Source of the DNA: Acinetobacter sp. ANC 4178
GTDB lineage: Bacteria > Pseudomonadota > Gammaproteobacteria > Pseudomonadales > Moraxellaceae
DNA length: 64,000 bases
Assembly (NCBI RefSeq): GCF_004331175.1
Contig: NZ_SJOD01000003.1
Location: forward strand, 403,380 to 467,379
Reading direction: 5' to 3'
Positions 28,528 to 37,632 of this stretch are shown here, piece by piece (position 1 is the stretch's first letter; every line of letters starts with the position of its first letter). Below the pieces are notes generated by a model. The model was not told the origin of the DNA. It was given only the letters and a program-made list of their open reading frames with translations, and ran no database searches. Position numbers and translations under genes: made by a program.

Positions 28528-29013
28528 TTAAGCCCCAGTTTGATAGCTTGCTTGGGCAACCGCAGTGGATGCTTGATACGGATGTCTAAAATCATTTAAA
28601 CCTGACGCAGCTTCCTGAATATCTTTACCTTCTTTAATCACGAAAGTATCGAAACCCGAACGCTTCATATAGTTTAAGACATCCTTAAACACATCACCTG
28701 TCGCACGTAATTCACCTTGGAAACCTTGGCGACGCAACAGTGCAGCAAATGAATAACCACGACCATCGTTGAAACCCGCAAAATCAATAAAGATTGCATC
28801 TAACTGATCTAAAGGAAATTCATTCACTTCAGGAGAAGCATCCACTGTAATGAATAATGCTTTTTTACCCGTAATATTGGCAAGTTGATCTAACTGATCA
28901 ACAGTTAACACCACATCACCTTGCGGTAATACAGCATCTTCGCCAATGAATTGATAAGTATTGTCTGCCACTGTGCCATCTTTAGAGAGCACTTGAAGTG
29001 CGGTATTAAGCAT
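28528..29013 (-). CDS. DUF934 family protein linked to sulfite reductase
   Basis: A 161-residue protein of the DUF934 family, regularly found after cysI in proteobacteria and annotated as a putative oxidoreductase; its role is thought to be in assimilatory sulfite reduction but the reaction is not known. Conserved features include IFIDFAGFNDGRGYSFAALL (residues ~85-105), ELRATGDVF and RRQGF. ATG at 29013 overlaps the last 8 bases of cysI, so translation is coupled; the longer in-frame extension lies inside cysI and is rejected. A strong terminator ends the pair. Confidence 0.88.
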   Translation of the reverse strand: MLNTALQVLSKDGTVADNTYQFIGEDAVLPQGDVVLTVDQLDQLANITGKKALFITVDASPEVNEFPLDQLDAIFIDFAGFNDGRGYSFAALLRRQGFQGELRATGDVFKDVLNYMKRSGFDTFVIKEGKDIQEAASGLNDFRHPYQASTAVAQASYQTGA

Positions 29014-30649
29014 AAGCACGCTCCTTGAATGGTTGAATGCCAACACGGCGATAAGTTTCAATAAACTCTTCACCTTCTTGACGTAAATCAAGATAGGTAT
29101 TCAAAATTTCTTCAATGATGTCAGGTACAACTTCTGCTGCAAATGATGGCCCTAAGATGTCACCAATCGAAGCATCATGGTCTGCATTACCGCCTAAAGT
29201 AATTTGGTAGAATTCAGCACCTTTTTTATCGACACCTAAAATACCAATATTACCCACGTGGTGATGACCACAAGCATTCATACAACCTGAAATGTTCAAG
29301 TCGATATGACCCAGATTGTAAACGGTATCTAGGTCATCAAAACGACGTGAAATTGCTTCAGAAATTGGAATTGATTTCGCATTTGCCAATGAACAGAAGT
29401 CACCGCCTGGGCAGCAGATAATATCGGTAATAAAACCGATATGCGCACGCGCCAAGTCGTGTTGTTCAAGGGTTTGCCACAATTCAAACAAGTCTTTCTG
29501 AGGTACATCGACCAACGAAATGTTTTGTTCATGCGTAGTACGTAATTCACCAAAGGTATATTTGTCTGCAAGGTCTGCAATCAAATTCATTTCTTCAGTG
29601 GTCACGTCGCCCGGTGCAATACCTGCACGCTTCAGCGAAATGGTCACCACACGGTAGCCTGTCACTTTATGTGCATTGGTATTAATGTTGAACCATTGTT
29701 TGAACTTAGGATGTTCAACAAATAATGCTGTGAAGTCTTCATCCGCCAATTGTTGGTAGGCAAATGGAGTAAATTCTTCATCTAATTTTGCTAAAGTTTC
29801 AGCATCTACTTTTAATGTTTGAATTGTGTGAGCAAATTCCGCTTCCACTTTCTCAGCAAACACTGCAGGCGTTAATGCTTTGACTAAAATTTTGATACGA
29901 GCTTTATACTTGTTGTCACGGCGACCATGTAGATTATAGACACGCAGTACCGCTTCAAGATAAGCAATCAAATCTTCACGAGGCAACCATTCTTTGATGA
30001 TTGAACCAATGATTGGTGTACGACCTAGACCGCCACCCACTTTGATTTTATAACCGATCTCGCCTGCCTCATTTTTCACGATATATACACCGATATCGTG
30101 GAATGAAGTCGCAGCACGATCCACTTCTGCTAAAGCAGACACTGCAATTTTGAACTTACGTGGTAAGAAGGCAAATTCAGGGTGGAAGGTTGACCATTGA
30201 CGAATCAATTCACACGTTGGACGTGGGTCTGCAACTTCACCCGCAACTACACCTGCGTATTGGTCAGTTGTGGTGTTACGAATACAGTTACCTGAAGTTT
30301 GAATTGCATGCATCTGCACAGTTGCCAATTCGGCAAGCATGTCAGGTACATTTTCAAGTGCAGGCCAGTTAAACTGAATGTTTTGACGTGTTGACACGTG
30401 TGCATAACCACGGTCATATTCTTTCGCCAATTCCGCAACCTTGCGTAACTGCATAGAGCTCATCAAACCATAAGGAACAGCAATACGTAACATCGGCGCA
30501 TAGCGTTGTACGTATAAACCATTTTGGAGACGTAGCGGACGGTATTCATCTTCAGTGAGTTTACCCGCTAAATAACGTTCCGTTTGGTCACGGAACTGTG
30601 CAACACGTTCATTGATCAGTTGCTGATCAAAATCAGTATATAAATACAT
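29006..30649 (-). CDS. cysI: Sulfite reductase hemoprotein (beta) subunit CysI
   Basis: A 547-residue siroheme and [4Fe-4S] enzyme that reduces sulfite to sulfide in cysteine biosynthesis. Siroheme-cluster cysteines are in CCPGGDFCSLANAKS near residue 415 and SGCMNACGHHHVGNIG near 460. The N-terminal half carries the SGNCIRNTTTDQY ferredoxin-like repeat motif near residue 115. Its length (~550) and DUF934 partner fit the common proteobacterial assimilatory type. No CysJ flavoprotein gene is adjacent, so the electron donor must be encoded elsewhere. A 280-bp upstream region separates it from gcd, which is also on the minus strand. Confidence 0.95.
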   Translation of the reverse strand: MYLYTDFDQQLINERVAQFRDQTERYLAGKLTEDEYRPLRLQNGLYVQRYAPMLRIAVPYGLMSSMQLRKVAELAKEYDRGYAHVSTRQNIQFNWPALENVPDMLAELATVQMHAIQTSGNCIRNTTTDQYAGVVAGEVADPRPTCELIRQWSTFHPEFAFLPRKFKIAVSALAEVDRAATSFHDIGVYIVKNEAGEIGYKIKVGGGLGRTPIIGSIIKEWLPREDLIAYLEAVLRVYNLHGRRDNKYKARIKILVKALTPAVFAEKVEAEFAHTIQTLKVDAETLAKLDEEFTPFAYQQLADEDFTALFVEHPKFKQWFNINTNAHKVTGYRVVTISLKRAGIAPGDVTTEEMNLIADLADKYTFGELRTTHEQNISLVDVPQKDLFELWQTLEQHDLARAHIGFITDIICCPGGDFCSLANAKSIPISEAISRRFDDLDTVYNLGHIDLNISGCMNACGHHHVGNIGILGVDKKGAEFYQITLGGNADHDASIGDILGPSFAAEVVPDIIEEILNTYLDLRQEGEEFIETYRRVGIQPFKERAYA

Positions 30650-30887
30650 GGCGTACAGCTAGTAGTTTCATTATAACGGCTCACAGCATAACGATATTTA
30701 AACTATCAACAAAACGCGTTTTTTACATATTTAATAGCGGTTTTATTGATAAGCCTTTTTTGTTTTTCTAAAAGATCCAATCTATAAGGCTTAAGCACTT
30801 TTTTAGCTATTTTGGACTTTGTTCTTCTATCTATATCTTATTTATTGCTAACGCTATAAATAGAACCGTCATATCTCAACTCAGACA

Positions 30888-30917
30888 ACAAAAAGCCTGA
30901 CGAGTCAGGCTTTTTTA
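30888..30917 (-). terminator. Terminator of gcd
   Basis: An 11-bp perfect stem (AAAAAGCCTGA / TCAGGCTTTTT) with a CGAG loop, ~17 bases past the gcd stop on the minus strand. Confidence 0.9.
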
Positions 30918-30933
30918 TAAAAGATGTCGTTAA

Positions 30934-33324
30934 TTATTGCAAAGCATAGGCGACCAAATAATCCCCCATCTTGGTGCCAAAAGAACCATGTCCACCTGCC
31001 ATGATCACCACGTATTGCTTACCATTGCTTTCATAGGTCATTGGTGTTGCCTGACCACCTGCGGGTAAACGCCCTTCCCATAACTGCTCGCCATTGCTGA
31101 CGTTAAATGCACGAAGATAATTATCTTGCGTGCCAGCGACAAACATCACATTACCTGCGGTTGAAATTGGACCACCCAAACCAGGTACTCCAATTTTTAA
31201 AGGTGGCAGTTGGAACAGTTTTGGCAAACTGTCACGGATAGTCCCAATCCGCTTTTTCCAGACCACTTGATGGGTTTTTAAATCTACACCCGCCACATAG
31301 CCCCAAGCTGGTTGCTTACACGGTAAACCGAGTGGAGATAAGAATGCACTGATTTCCACACCATAAGGAACACCATACATTGGTTGCACCCCTTGTTCAG
31401 TCCCTGCGCCTTTGGCCGTTTCTTTACGATTCGGATCTGCGGGAATTAAACGGCTGACAAAAGGCAATCCGATTGGATTCATAACAGCAACTTGACGATC
31501 TGCATTCACCGACATGCCACCCCATTCAAATACGCCTAAATTCCCGGGGAAGACTAAAGTGCCATTTTCAGAAGGTGGGGTGTAAATACCGTCATAATTC
31601 AAACGATGGAAATAAACCCGACAAACTAACTGATCAAACATGGTCGCACCCCACATGTCTTTATCTTTTAACTTGTCTTGAGGTGCCAGATTTAAATCAG
31701 AAAATGGTTGAGTTGCCGAATAGTGTTCGCCTTGGGTTTGTGGCCCGTGTTTCACTGTTTGAGGAACTGCGCGCTCGTTTATAGGCACGATCGCTTTGCC
31801 TGTACGTCGGTCTAGTACAAAGACATTGCCTGTTTTGGTTAACACATAAATCGCTGGAACAGTTTTTCCAGTGGTATCTTGAATATCTGCCAAAGAAGGT
31901 TGCGCTGGCACATCCATATCCCATAAATCATGATGCGTGGTTTGAAAATGCCAAACCAACTTGCCTGTACTGGCATTAATGGCCAACATCGAATTGGCAT
32001 AACGCTCTTTTAACTCAGTACGATCTCCACCCCAAATATCGGGGGTTCCCACTCCTGTTGGTACATATACGATATCTAATTTAGAGTCATAAGCTAAAGG
32101 CGCCCAAGCATTCGGCGAGTTATGCACAAAAGTGGTACTTTCATTCGGCATGGCATTCGGATTTTGCGCCCCTGTATCAAAGACCCAAAGTAATTCGCCT
32201 GTATTCACATCATAGCCACGAATGACGCCAGAAGGCTCTTTGGAAGAGTAGTTATCCGTGACTGAACCCGCAATAACCACCGTTGTACCCGAAATAACCC
32301 CTGGCGATGTCGGGTTATAACCCCCTGGATAAGCATAAGGCATAAATTTTTGTAAATTCACTTCGCCTTGCTCACCAAAATCAGAGCAGACTTTGCCTGT
32401 ATCAGCATTCACAGCCACCAAGCGTCCATCATTGACTGGAACAATCACCTTGCGTGGGCATTCAGCAGAAACCGATTTTCGATTTTGCAAGCTGGTCGCA
32501 AACTCGGTTGTATTATTGGCATCGTAATACATTACCCCACGACAGGTGAGATGCTGAAAGGTATGGTCGGCTTTCAGTTTTGGATCAAAACGCCATTTTT
32601 CCTTGCCCGTTGCTGGGTCTAAGGCAATTAACCATTGGTGGGTGGTACACATATATAAGTTATTACCCACTTTAATTGGCGTCACTTGATTGGTGGTTTC
32701 TCCCGAATCTTTATCTGTTTTGACATCACCTGTACGAAATGTCCAAGCCACTTTCAGATTTTTAACATTTTGATCAGTAATCTGCGTCAAAGGTGAATAG
32801 CGTACCCCGCCCTGAGTACGTCCATAAGCAGGCCAATCTTGTTCTGCCACCCCATCAATGGCTTGAGCCGATGCAGGTTGTGGTTGTTGAATGACGCCAT
32901 TAATTTCTTGGGGATCATTAAAAATGGCATAGACCATAACTGCAATAGCAATCAACAACGTACCCGAAAGTGCAATTTTGCTGCCTTGGACTTGACTCAT
33001 ATTGCGAGTGATTGCAGGAATGAGTAACCATAGACCCAATACCCCCAAAATATCCAGACGAGGTGCGAGAGCCCAAAAATCAGTTCCGACCTCCCATACA
33101 CTCCATACTATGGTCGCCAGCATCAAGAAACTGTACAGCCATAAAGAGGAACCTTGACTCTTTTTAAGTAAAAAAGCTGATGCCAAAATTAGCAGACCAG
33201 CAATCACATAATAGATTGAACCACCGAGTAGAATGAGCCATATCCCCCCAATCAATAGATAGGCAGCAATCACAAGCATCACAATAACGGTAAAGGTTCG
33301 CATCGTATTTGATGGGTTACTCAT
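30934..33324 (-). CDS. gcd: Membrane-bound PQQ-dependent glucose dehydrogenase
   Basis: A 796-residue inner-membrane enzyme that oxidises glucose to gluconolactone in the periplasm, using PQQ and passing electrons to ubiquinone. About five transmembrane helices occupy the first ~140 residues (for example YYVIAGLLILASAFLL). The remaining eight-bladed propeller carries motifs such as QDWPAYGRTQGGVRYSPL, HLTCRGVMYY, HHDLWDMDVPAQPSL and GQATPMTYESNGKQYVV. The ATG at 33324 is preferred over 33369 because GAGGTGAATGG precedes it and the length then equals E. coli Gcd. The OprB porin gene lies just upstream on the same strand. Confidence 0.95.
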   Translation of the reverse strand: MSNPSNTMRTFTVIVMLVIAAYLLIGGIWLILLGGSIYYVIAGLLILASAFLLKKSQGSSLWLYSFLMLATIVWSVWEVGTDFWALAPRLDILGVLGLWLLIPAITRNMSQVQGSKIALSGTLLIAIAVMVYAIFNDPQEINGVIQQPQPASAQAIDGVAEQDWPAYGRTQGGVRYSPLTQITDQNVKNLKVAWTFRTGDVKTDKDSGETTNQVTPIKVGNNLYMCTTHQWLIALDPATGKEKWRFDPKLKADHTFQHLTCRGVMYYDANNTTEFATSLQNRKSVSAECPRKVIVPVNDGRLVAVNADTGKVCSDFGEQGEVNLQKFMPYAYPGGYNPTSPGVISGTTVVIAGSVTDNYSSKEPSGVIRGYDVNTGELLWVFDTGAQNPNAMPNESTTFVHNSPNAWAPLAYDSKLDIVYVPTGVGTPDIWGGDRTELKERYANSMLAINASTGKLVWHFQTTHHDLWDMDVPAQPSLADIQDTTGKTVPAIYVLTKTGNVFVLDRRTGKAIVPINERAVPQTVKHGPQTQGEHYSATQPFSDLNLAPQDKLKDKDMWGATMFDQLVCRVYFHRLNYDGIYTPPSENGTLVFPGNLGVFEWGGMSVNADRQVAVMNPIGLPFVSRLIPADPNRKETAKGAGTEQGVQPMYGVPYGVEISAFLSPLGLPCKQPAWGYVAGVDLKTHQVVWKKRIGTIRDSLPKLFQLPPLKIGVPGLGGPISTAGNVMFVAGTQDNYLRAFNVSNGEQLWEGRLPAGGQATPMTYESNGKQYVVIMAGGHGSFGTKMGDYLVAYALQ

Positions 33325-33454
33325 TCCATTCACCTCATTCACTTTATTATTTATCGTTAACTCAGCCATACAGCTAGATTATTTTGTCGTTTGTTACTCT
33401 ATTTTTATTCGCATTTAAATCATTGATTTGGGAAAGATAGTTTTTCTAACACCG

Positions 33455-34696
33455 TTAAAATGCGGTTTGAAACTTAATCCCCCCAACCCAAACATTTTCT
33501 CCGTTTTTATCCGCACCCACATGTCGAATATATTGAAGATTTGGACGAATCGTTAACCAATTGGTGGCATGTAAACCGTAATACAGCTCGGTGTTATATT
33601 CTTCCTCTTGCCCCGTATTTAAATCATCATTGAGATGGATTCGGGCAAATCCCAAGGCAATTTCATCTTTCGGGCGCATATCTAACACACCTGTATAGAT
33701 CACACCAATATTTTGCATATTGTCGACATTGTTGGTTTTATCATCGTGCACAGTCAGGTTTATAAATCCTGTAAGTCCGCGCTGCGGATCTTGAGCGTGT
33801 TGCAGCAATTGTTGTTTTGCGACAACCCACATACCTTGCTTATGAGAGGTCGTGTTAGGATTTTGAATTTCGACTGCATCCGCACTACTGTAATAATAGC
33901 CCAGTCGATATTCACCTGTTTTGCCTTGCATACCAACTTTCAGCTGCCAAACCAGCTCTATGGGTACAATGACACCATCAGAACCCGAGGTACTTAAATT
34001 AAAACCCTGACTACGCTTTAAATTCTCAGGGTTATATTCATATACCCCTATTTGGCTAAAGAACTCAGGGGAAACTTGATATTTCAGTCTGGCTGCCCAC
34101 TGACTCACAGGCCAATTAAACCATTGATCCCCCACCCAATTGCCAACTTGAGAGCCGCATAAGGCTAAATTCTGAAAGTCGCAATCGAAACTATTAAAGT
34201 CTTCGCCTTCGCCAAAGCGCCCGACTTTAAGGTCTAACTTTTGATTCAAAAACTGTTTTTTAATCCATAGATTGGTTAAACGCCACGTTTGCCCACGCCC
34301 CCAGACCTCTTGGGTTGAACTTAAATGCCCATTCAAGGCATCCGACGTTTGTGATAAAGAATGTCCATTCCGTTCAGTAATAATGATTTGTGCTTCGGTG
34401 TCTTGCCAGCCCAGTATTTTGTCTAAATCGAAATGACTGCCCAATACGAACTGATCGGCATATTCAGTCCCGTGGCTCGAATGCGTTTTGGCATCCAGTA
34501 AAGTGGCCATTTCTCCTGTATAACCCAAGTTAAAGCTATACCCTTGAGTTTGTAATGCAGTTCGAGTGCCCTGCCAATCTCCCAACATCCAAGGACTATC
34601 GGCAACAAAAGCCGACTGGGCATATGTCCATGAATTGACACTCAAACCTATTAAACACAACGTGAACAATCCCCTTGAGATTCGGAGTTTTTGCAT
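33455..34696 (-). CDS. oprB: OprB-family carbohydrate-selective porin
   Basis: A 413-residue outer-membrane porin with a signal peptide (ending near WTYAQ). Family features are GDWQGTRTALQTQGY near residue 40, FNLGYTGEM, and the barrel strands NLWIKKQFLNQKLDLKVGRF near 150 and ELYYGLHATNWLTIRPNLQY near the C-terminus, which ends in Phe as required for barrel assembly. OprB porins admit glucose and other sugars. The gene sits directly upstream of gcd on the same strand (130 bp gap), so the pair probably supplies and oxidises glucose in the periplasm. It may be co-transcribed with gcd. Confidence 0.9.
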   Translation of the reverse strand: MQKLRISRGLFTLCLIGLSVNSWTYAQSAFVADSPWMLGDWQGTRTALQTQGYSFNLGYTGEMATLLDAKTHSSHGTEYADQFVLGSHFDLDKILGWQDTEAQIIITERNGHSLSQTSDALNGHLSSTQEVWGRGQTWRLTNLWIKKQFLNQKLDLKVGRFGEGEDFNSFDCDFQNLALCGSQVGNWVGDQWFNWPVSQWAARLKYQVSPEFFSQIGVYEYNPENLKRSQGFNLSTSGSDGVIVPIELVWQLKVGMQGKTGEYRLGYYYSSADAVEIQNPNTTSHKQGMWVVAKQQLLQHAQDPQRGLTGFINLTVHDDKTNNVDNMQNIGVIYTGVLDMRPKDEIALGFARIHLNDDLNTGQEEEYNTELYYGLHATNWLTIRPNLQYIRHVGADKNGENVWVGGIKFQTAF

Positions 34697-34822
34697 ACCT
34701 GCAACCTTTTATAATTATGTAATGCATGTTTAGGTTACGCCTGTTTTTTATGGTTAAAATATAATCTTTTTGTCGTTTTTTGTTAAGTTATTAAAATAGC
34801 TTGATTTTATAAAAAGTACAGG

Positions 34823-35941
34823 CTACCAAGTGCCTGTACCTAATGCTTGCCCCATAAAGTCGTAGCGCATTGCAGAACGAGAAAATTTGATGGGGCATGC
34901 CAACTGCGCTTGGGTCTCGGTGGAATGTTCATGTAGTGGAACTTGAACTACCCAATGCCGGTGTTGCGCCAAATCTGAATGCAAAGCTTCATCTAATTTT
35001 AAAACAGGTTCTACACAGACATCTTGAGTCGAAAACAGTTGCCGCCACTCTAACAAGGAACGGGTTTTAATTTTTTCCTGTAGAGCGTGTTTGACCTCAA
35101 CACGATCTTCCGTAAGGAGCGAAGCCCCTTTCTCTAATAAAACTGGCAACTCTAAGAACTGAGCCAAACCCGACATAAATTGCGGCTCTAAACTGCCAAT
35201 CGAAAGATAACGCCCATCTTGCGTTTCATAGTAATCATAAAAGCTAGCACCGTTCAAAATGCCTGATTCTGGCTGCTGGGTGATATTTCCTGCCAATGCA
35301 GCAGCGGCGGCCATACTGTTTAATGCCACCACGCAATCGGTCATGGAAATATCAATATATTGCCCTTTCCCGCTTTGAGTCCGCTCAATCACAGCCGTTA
35401 AAATTCCAATCACGGCATGTAAAGAACCACCGGCGATATCCGCCACTTGAATACCTAACGGCGGTGGTCCACTCTGAGTACGACCACTATGCCCCGCAAT
35501 TCCCGATAAAGCTAAATAGTTAATGTCATGCCCCGCCTTATCTTTATAACTCCCCGTTTGACCATAGCCTGTAATGGAGCAATAAATCAGTCGCGGATTA
35601 ATTTCTGCCAAAGTGGCATAGTCCAATCCCAGTCGTTGCATGACACCCGGGCGAAATTGCTCCACGACAATATCGTATTGGCTAATCTTTTCCTTAATTG
35701 CTGCGATGTTCTGTGGATCTTTTAAATCTAGGGCAATCGATTGCTTATTTCGATTCAAATAAAGATGTGCCGTCGCCTGTCCATGTGCATAAGGTGGAAA
35801 AAGACGAATCAAGTCGGGTCGGGTTGGGGATTCCACATGAATCACTTCCGCGCCCATATCCGCTAAATATAAAGTGGCAAATGGACCAGGTAACAATGTT
35901 GAAAAATCCAGTACTTTCAATCCCTGTAAAGCATGTTGCAT
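34823..35941 (-). CDS. Class III CoA-transferase (CaiB/BaiF family), possibly alpha-methylacyl-CoA racemase type
   Basis: A 372-residue family III CoA-transferase/racemase. The N-terminus has the family start GLKVLDFSTLLPGPFAT; NRNKQSIALDLKDP near residue 65 is the CoA-binding segment; and the catalytic Asp is in KAGHDINYLALSG near 145. Length (~370) fits alpha-methylacyl-CoA racemases better than formyl- or carnitine-CoA transferases (~400-430), but the substrate is undecided. It diverges from an AraC-type regulator gene across a 210-bp region holding repeated operator-like sites, which suggests control by that regulator. Confidence 0.85.
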   Translation of the reverse strand: MQHALQGLKVLDFSTLLPGPFATLYLADMGAEVIHVESPTRPDLIRLFPPYAHGQATAHLYLNRNKQSIALDLKDPQNIAAIKEKISQYDIVVEQFRPGVMQRLGLDYATLAEINPRLIYCSITGYGQTGSYKDKAGHDINYLALSGIAGHSGRTQSGPPPLGIQVADIAGGSLHAVIGILTAVIERTQSGKGQYIDISMTDCVVALNSMAAAAALAGNITQQPESGILNGASFYDYYETQDGRYLSIGSLEPQFMSGLAQFLELPVLLEKGASLLTEDRVEVKHALQEKIKTRSLLEWRQLFSTQDVCVEPVLKLDEALHSDLAQHRHWVVQVPLHEHSTETQAQLACPIKFSRSAMRYDFMGQALGTGTW

Positions 35942-36016
35942 GTTATTTTTACTCTCGAACTCTTATATTTTCATGTATCTTAGAAATATAAAATCAACAA
36001 AACAATGTCATGTTCA

Positions 36017-36083
36017 GCCATTTACCTTGATCATTTCGGCAATTTACCATGTAGAAAGGCAAATTTACCTATTGTAAATTGCC
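36017..36083. promoter_or_regulatory. Repeated operator-like sites between CoA-transferase and AraC-type genes
   Basis: Three direct copies of a (G)GC(A)ATTTACC-like word occur at 36017-36026 (GCCATTTACC), 36038-36048 (GGCAATTTACC) and 36058-36069 (GGCAAATTTACC), stepping by 21 and 20 bases, i.e. two helical turns. A fourth copy is inverted at 36074-36083 (GTAAATTGCC). This is the pattern expected for an AraC-family regulator binding one face of the helix, placed between the divergent genes. Confidence 0.55.
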
Positions 36084-36151
36084 TATAAAAACTTTTTTAG
36101 CGTCATTTAGGTCATACGCAAGTGAATACAAAAGAGACTGAAGGATTTAAC

Positions 36152-37162
36152 ATGAGCCGCGATACAATCAGTATCCATTTTGTCAATGCGGCTTTGACTG
36201 GCGTAAAACGCCTCGGCATGGATGTCGAAACCTTACTTTCGCACGTCGGAATTGAAGCCGAATTGTTACGTCAGCCTAAAGCTCGAATTTCTCCAGAACA
36301 ATACACACGTTTTGTGAAAATGTTATGGATGGTGACTCAGGATGAGCATATTGGTTTTGATACCCAACCTCGTCGTTTGGGTACGTTTGCCATTATGTGT
36401 CAGCTGATCATCCATGCAAAAACCTTAGGTGATGCGCTCGAATTATCCACTCAGTTTTATAAATTGTTTGGTGATGAATGGTGTGTTTCACTCGAACGTG
36501 ATAAGCATGAAGCTCGCTTAGTCCCACTCATTCCAACTGAAATGGATCCAAATCATTTCATTACCGAAAGTATGCTCATGATTTGGCATGGCTTAGCCTC
36601 TTGGCTGATTGAACGTCGCCTCCCTTTAGAGCGCGTGCATTTTGGCTACCCGCGCCCTGCCCATGCAGACGAATATGATGCTCTATTTTTCGCTCCCGTG
36701 ATGCAGTTTGACATGCCACGTACCGAAATCACCTTTGCGGCGGATTATTTAGATTTACCAATTCGTCAAAATGAAGAAACCTTAGAAGAATTCTTAAAAG
36801 CAGCACCTGCACAGCTACTGGTCAAATTCAAAAACACCAACTCTCTCACTTCTCGTATTCGTGAAGTATTGAAGAGCCAAATTGGTGAAGAAATGCCAAC
36901 GCTGAATGATGTAGCGTCAATGTTATATCTTTCGCCGCAAACTTTACGTCGTCGTTTGGCTGCGGAAGGTAAAAGCTATCAAGGTGTGAAAGATGCATTG
37001 CGTCGTGATGCAGCGATTCACTTATTACTCAATCCAAACCTCACATTGGAAGATGTCGCACAGCAAGTTGGTTTCAGTGAAACCAGTACCTTCCACCGTG
37101 CATTTAAGAAATGGACAGGTGTAACCCCTGGTTTATACCGTCAATTACATGGTTACCTTTAA
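36152..37162 (+). CDS. AraC-family transcriptional regulator
   Basis: A 336-residue regulator with an N-terminal arabinose-binding-like domain (Arabinose_bd type; FVNAALTGVKRLGMD at the start) and a C-terminal AraC double helix-turn-helix (from ~235), with PTLNDVASMLYLSPQTLRRRL as the first HTH and TLEDVAQQVGFSETSTFHRA as the second, followed by KKWTGVTPGLYR. ATG at 36152 follows GAAGGATTTAAC; the GTG at 36122 is an alternative without a better site. The gene diverges from the CoA-transferase gene and lies near a thiolase and a FadJ-type gene, so an acyl-CoA or related effector is plausible (inference). Confidence 0.9.
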   Translation: MSRDTISIHFVNAALTGVKRLGMDVETLLSHVGIEAELLRQPKARISPEQYTRFVKMLWMVTQDEHIGFDTQPRRLGTFAIMCQLIIHAKTLGDALELSTQFYKLFGDEWCVSLERDKHEARLVPLIPTEMDPNHFITESMLMIWHGLASWLIERRLPLERVHFGYPRPAHADEYDALFFAPVMQFDMPRTEITFAADYLDLPIRQNEETLEEFLKAAPAQLLVKFKNTNSLTSRIREVLKSQIGEEMPTLNDVASMLYLSPQTLRRRLAAEGKSYQGVKDALRRDAAIHLLLNPNLTLEDVAQQVGFSETSTFHRAFKKWTGVTPGLYRQLHGYL

Positions 37163-37174
37163 ACCATAATTATT

Positions 37175-37211
37175 GAATAGACAGTTTTAATATGAAGCTG
37201 TCTATTCTTTA
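37175..37211. terminator. Hairpin between AraC-type gene and convergent Nudix gene
   Basis: GAATAGACAG and CTGTCTATTC form a 10-bp perfect stem with a 13-base loop, followed by TTTA. It overlaps the Nudix stop codon. Confidence 0.65.
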
Positions 37212-37630
37212 CCTAACCACTGTGCTATGCCCTTGGGATAGACAGGATACTGACCTGACACCAATAAGTGTGTATTAACCCACTCAGCGATATAAGTTGA
37301 ACCATTTGTCTCGCCCCCCTTTATTTCTACTTGGCTATACAAAGTTTTATCAAAAAACTCAGCCTCATAAACAAAAACGATTTCATGCCCTGCTTGACCA
37401 TCAAAAGTAAATAAATTTTCAAGAATACCCAACAGTTTCGTATGAATAATCTGCTGATTTATTTCTTCTAAAACTTCTCGTTTAACTGCTTCTAAGGAGG
37501 TTTCTCCAAATTCAATAGTGCCTCCTATCGGTCTCAAGTAATTTTCATTTTTGCTAGGGTCATGTCCATGAGAAAGCAAAACTTTATCTTGATATCGAAA
37601 AATACAAAGTGCCTTTGCTGGAATATGCAT
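37202..37630 (-). CDS. Nudix hydrolase
   Basis: A 142-residue Nudix-fold hydrolase, which cleaves a nucleoside diphosphate linked to another group. The Nudix box reads GGTIEFGETSLEAVKREVLEEI from residue ~36, with the catalytic REVLEE intact. The N-terminal strand KALCIFRYQDKVLLSHGHD is typical. Substrate unknown. The gene follows the P-loop kinase-like gene by only 2 bases on the minus strand, so they are co-transcribed and may act on related nucleotides. The pair is more AT-rich than its neighbours. Confidence 0.88.
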   Translation of the reverse strand: MHIPAKALCIFRYQDKVLLSHGHDPSKNENYLRPIGGTIEFGETSLEAVKREVLEEINQQIIHTKLLGILENLFTFDGQAGHEIVFVYEAEFFDKTLYSQVEIKGGETNGSTYIAEWVNTHLLVSGQYPVYPKGIAQWLGKE

Positions 37631-37632
37631 CG

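Noticed and set aside
29014..29091. N-terminal extension of the DUF934 frame
   Set aside because: Lies entirely inside cysI on the same strand; the ATG at 29013 overlaps the cysI end as expected for coupling.
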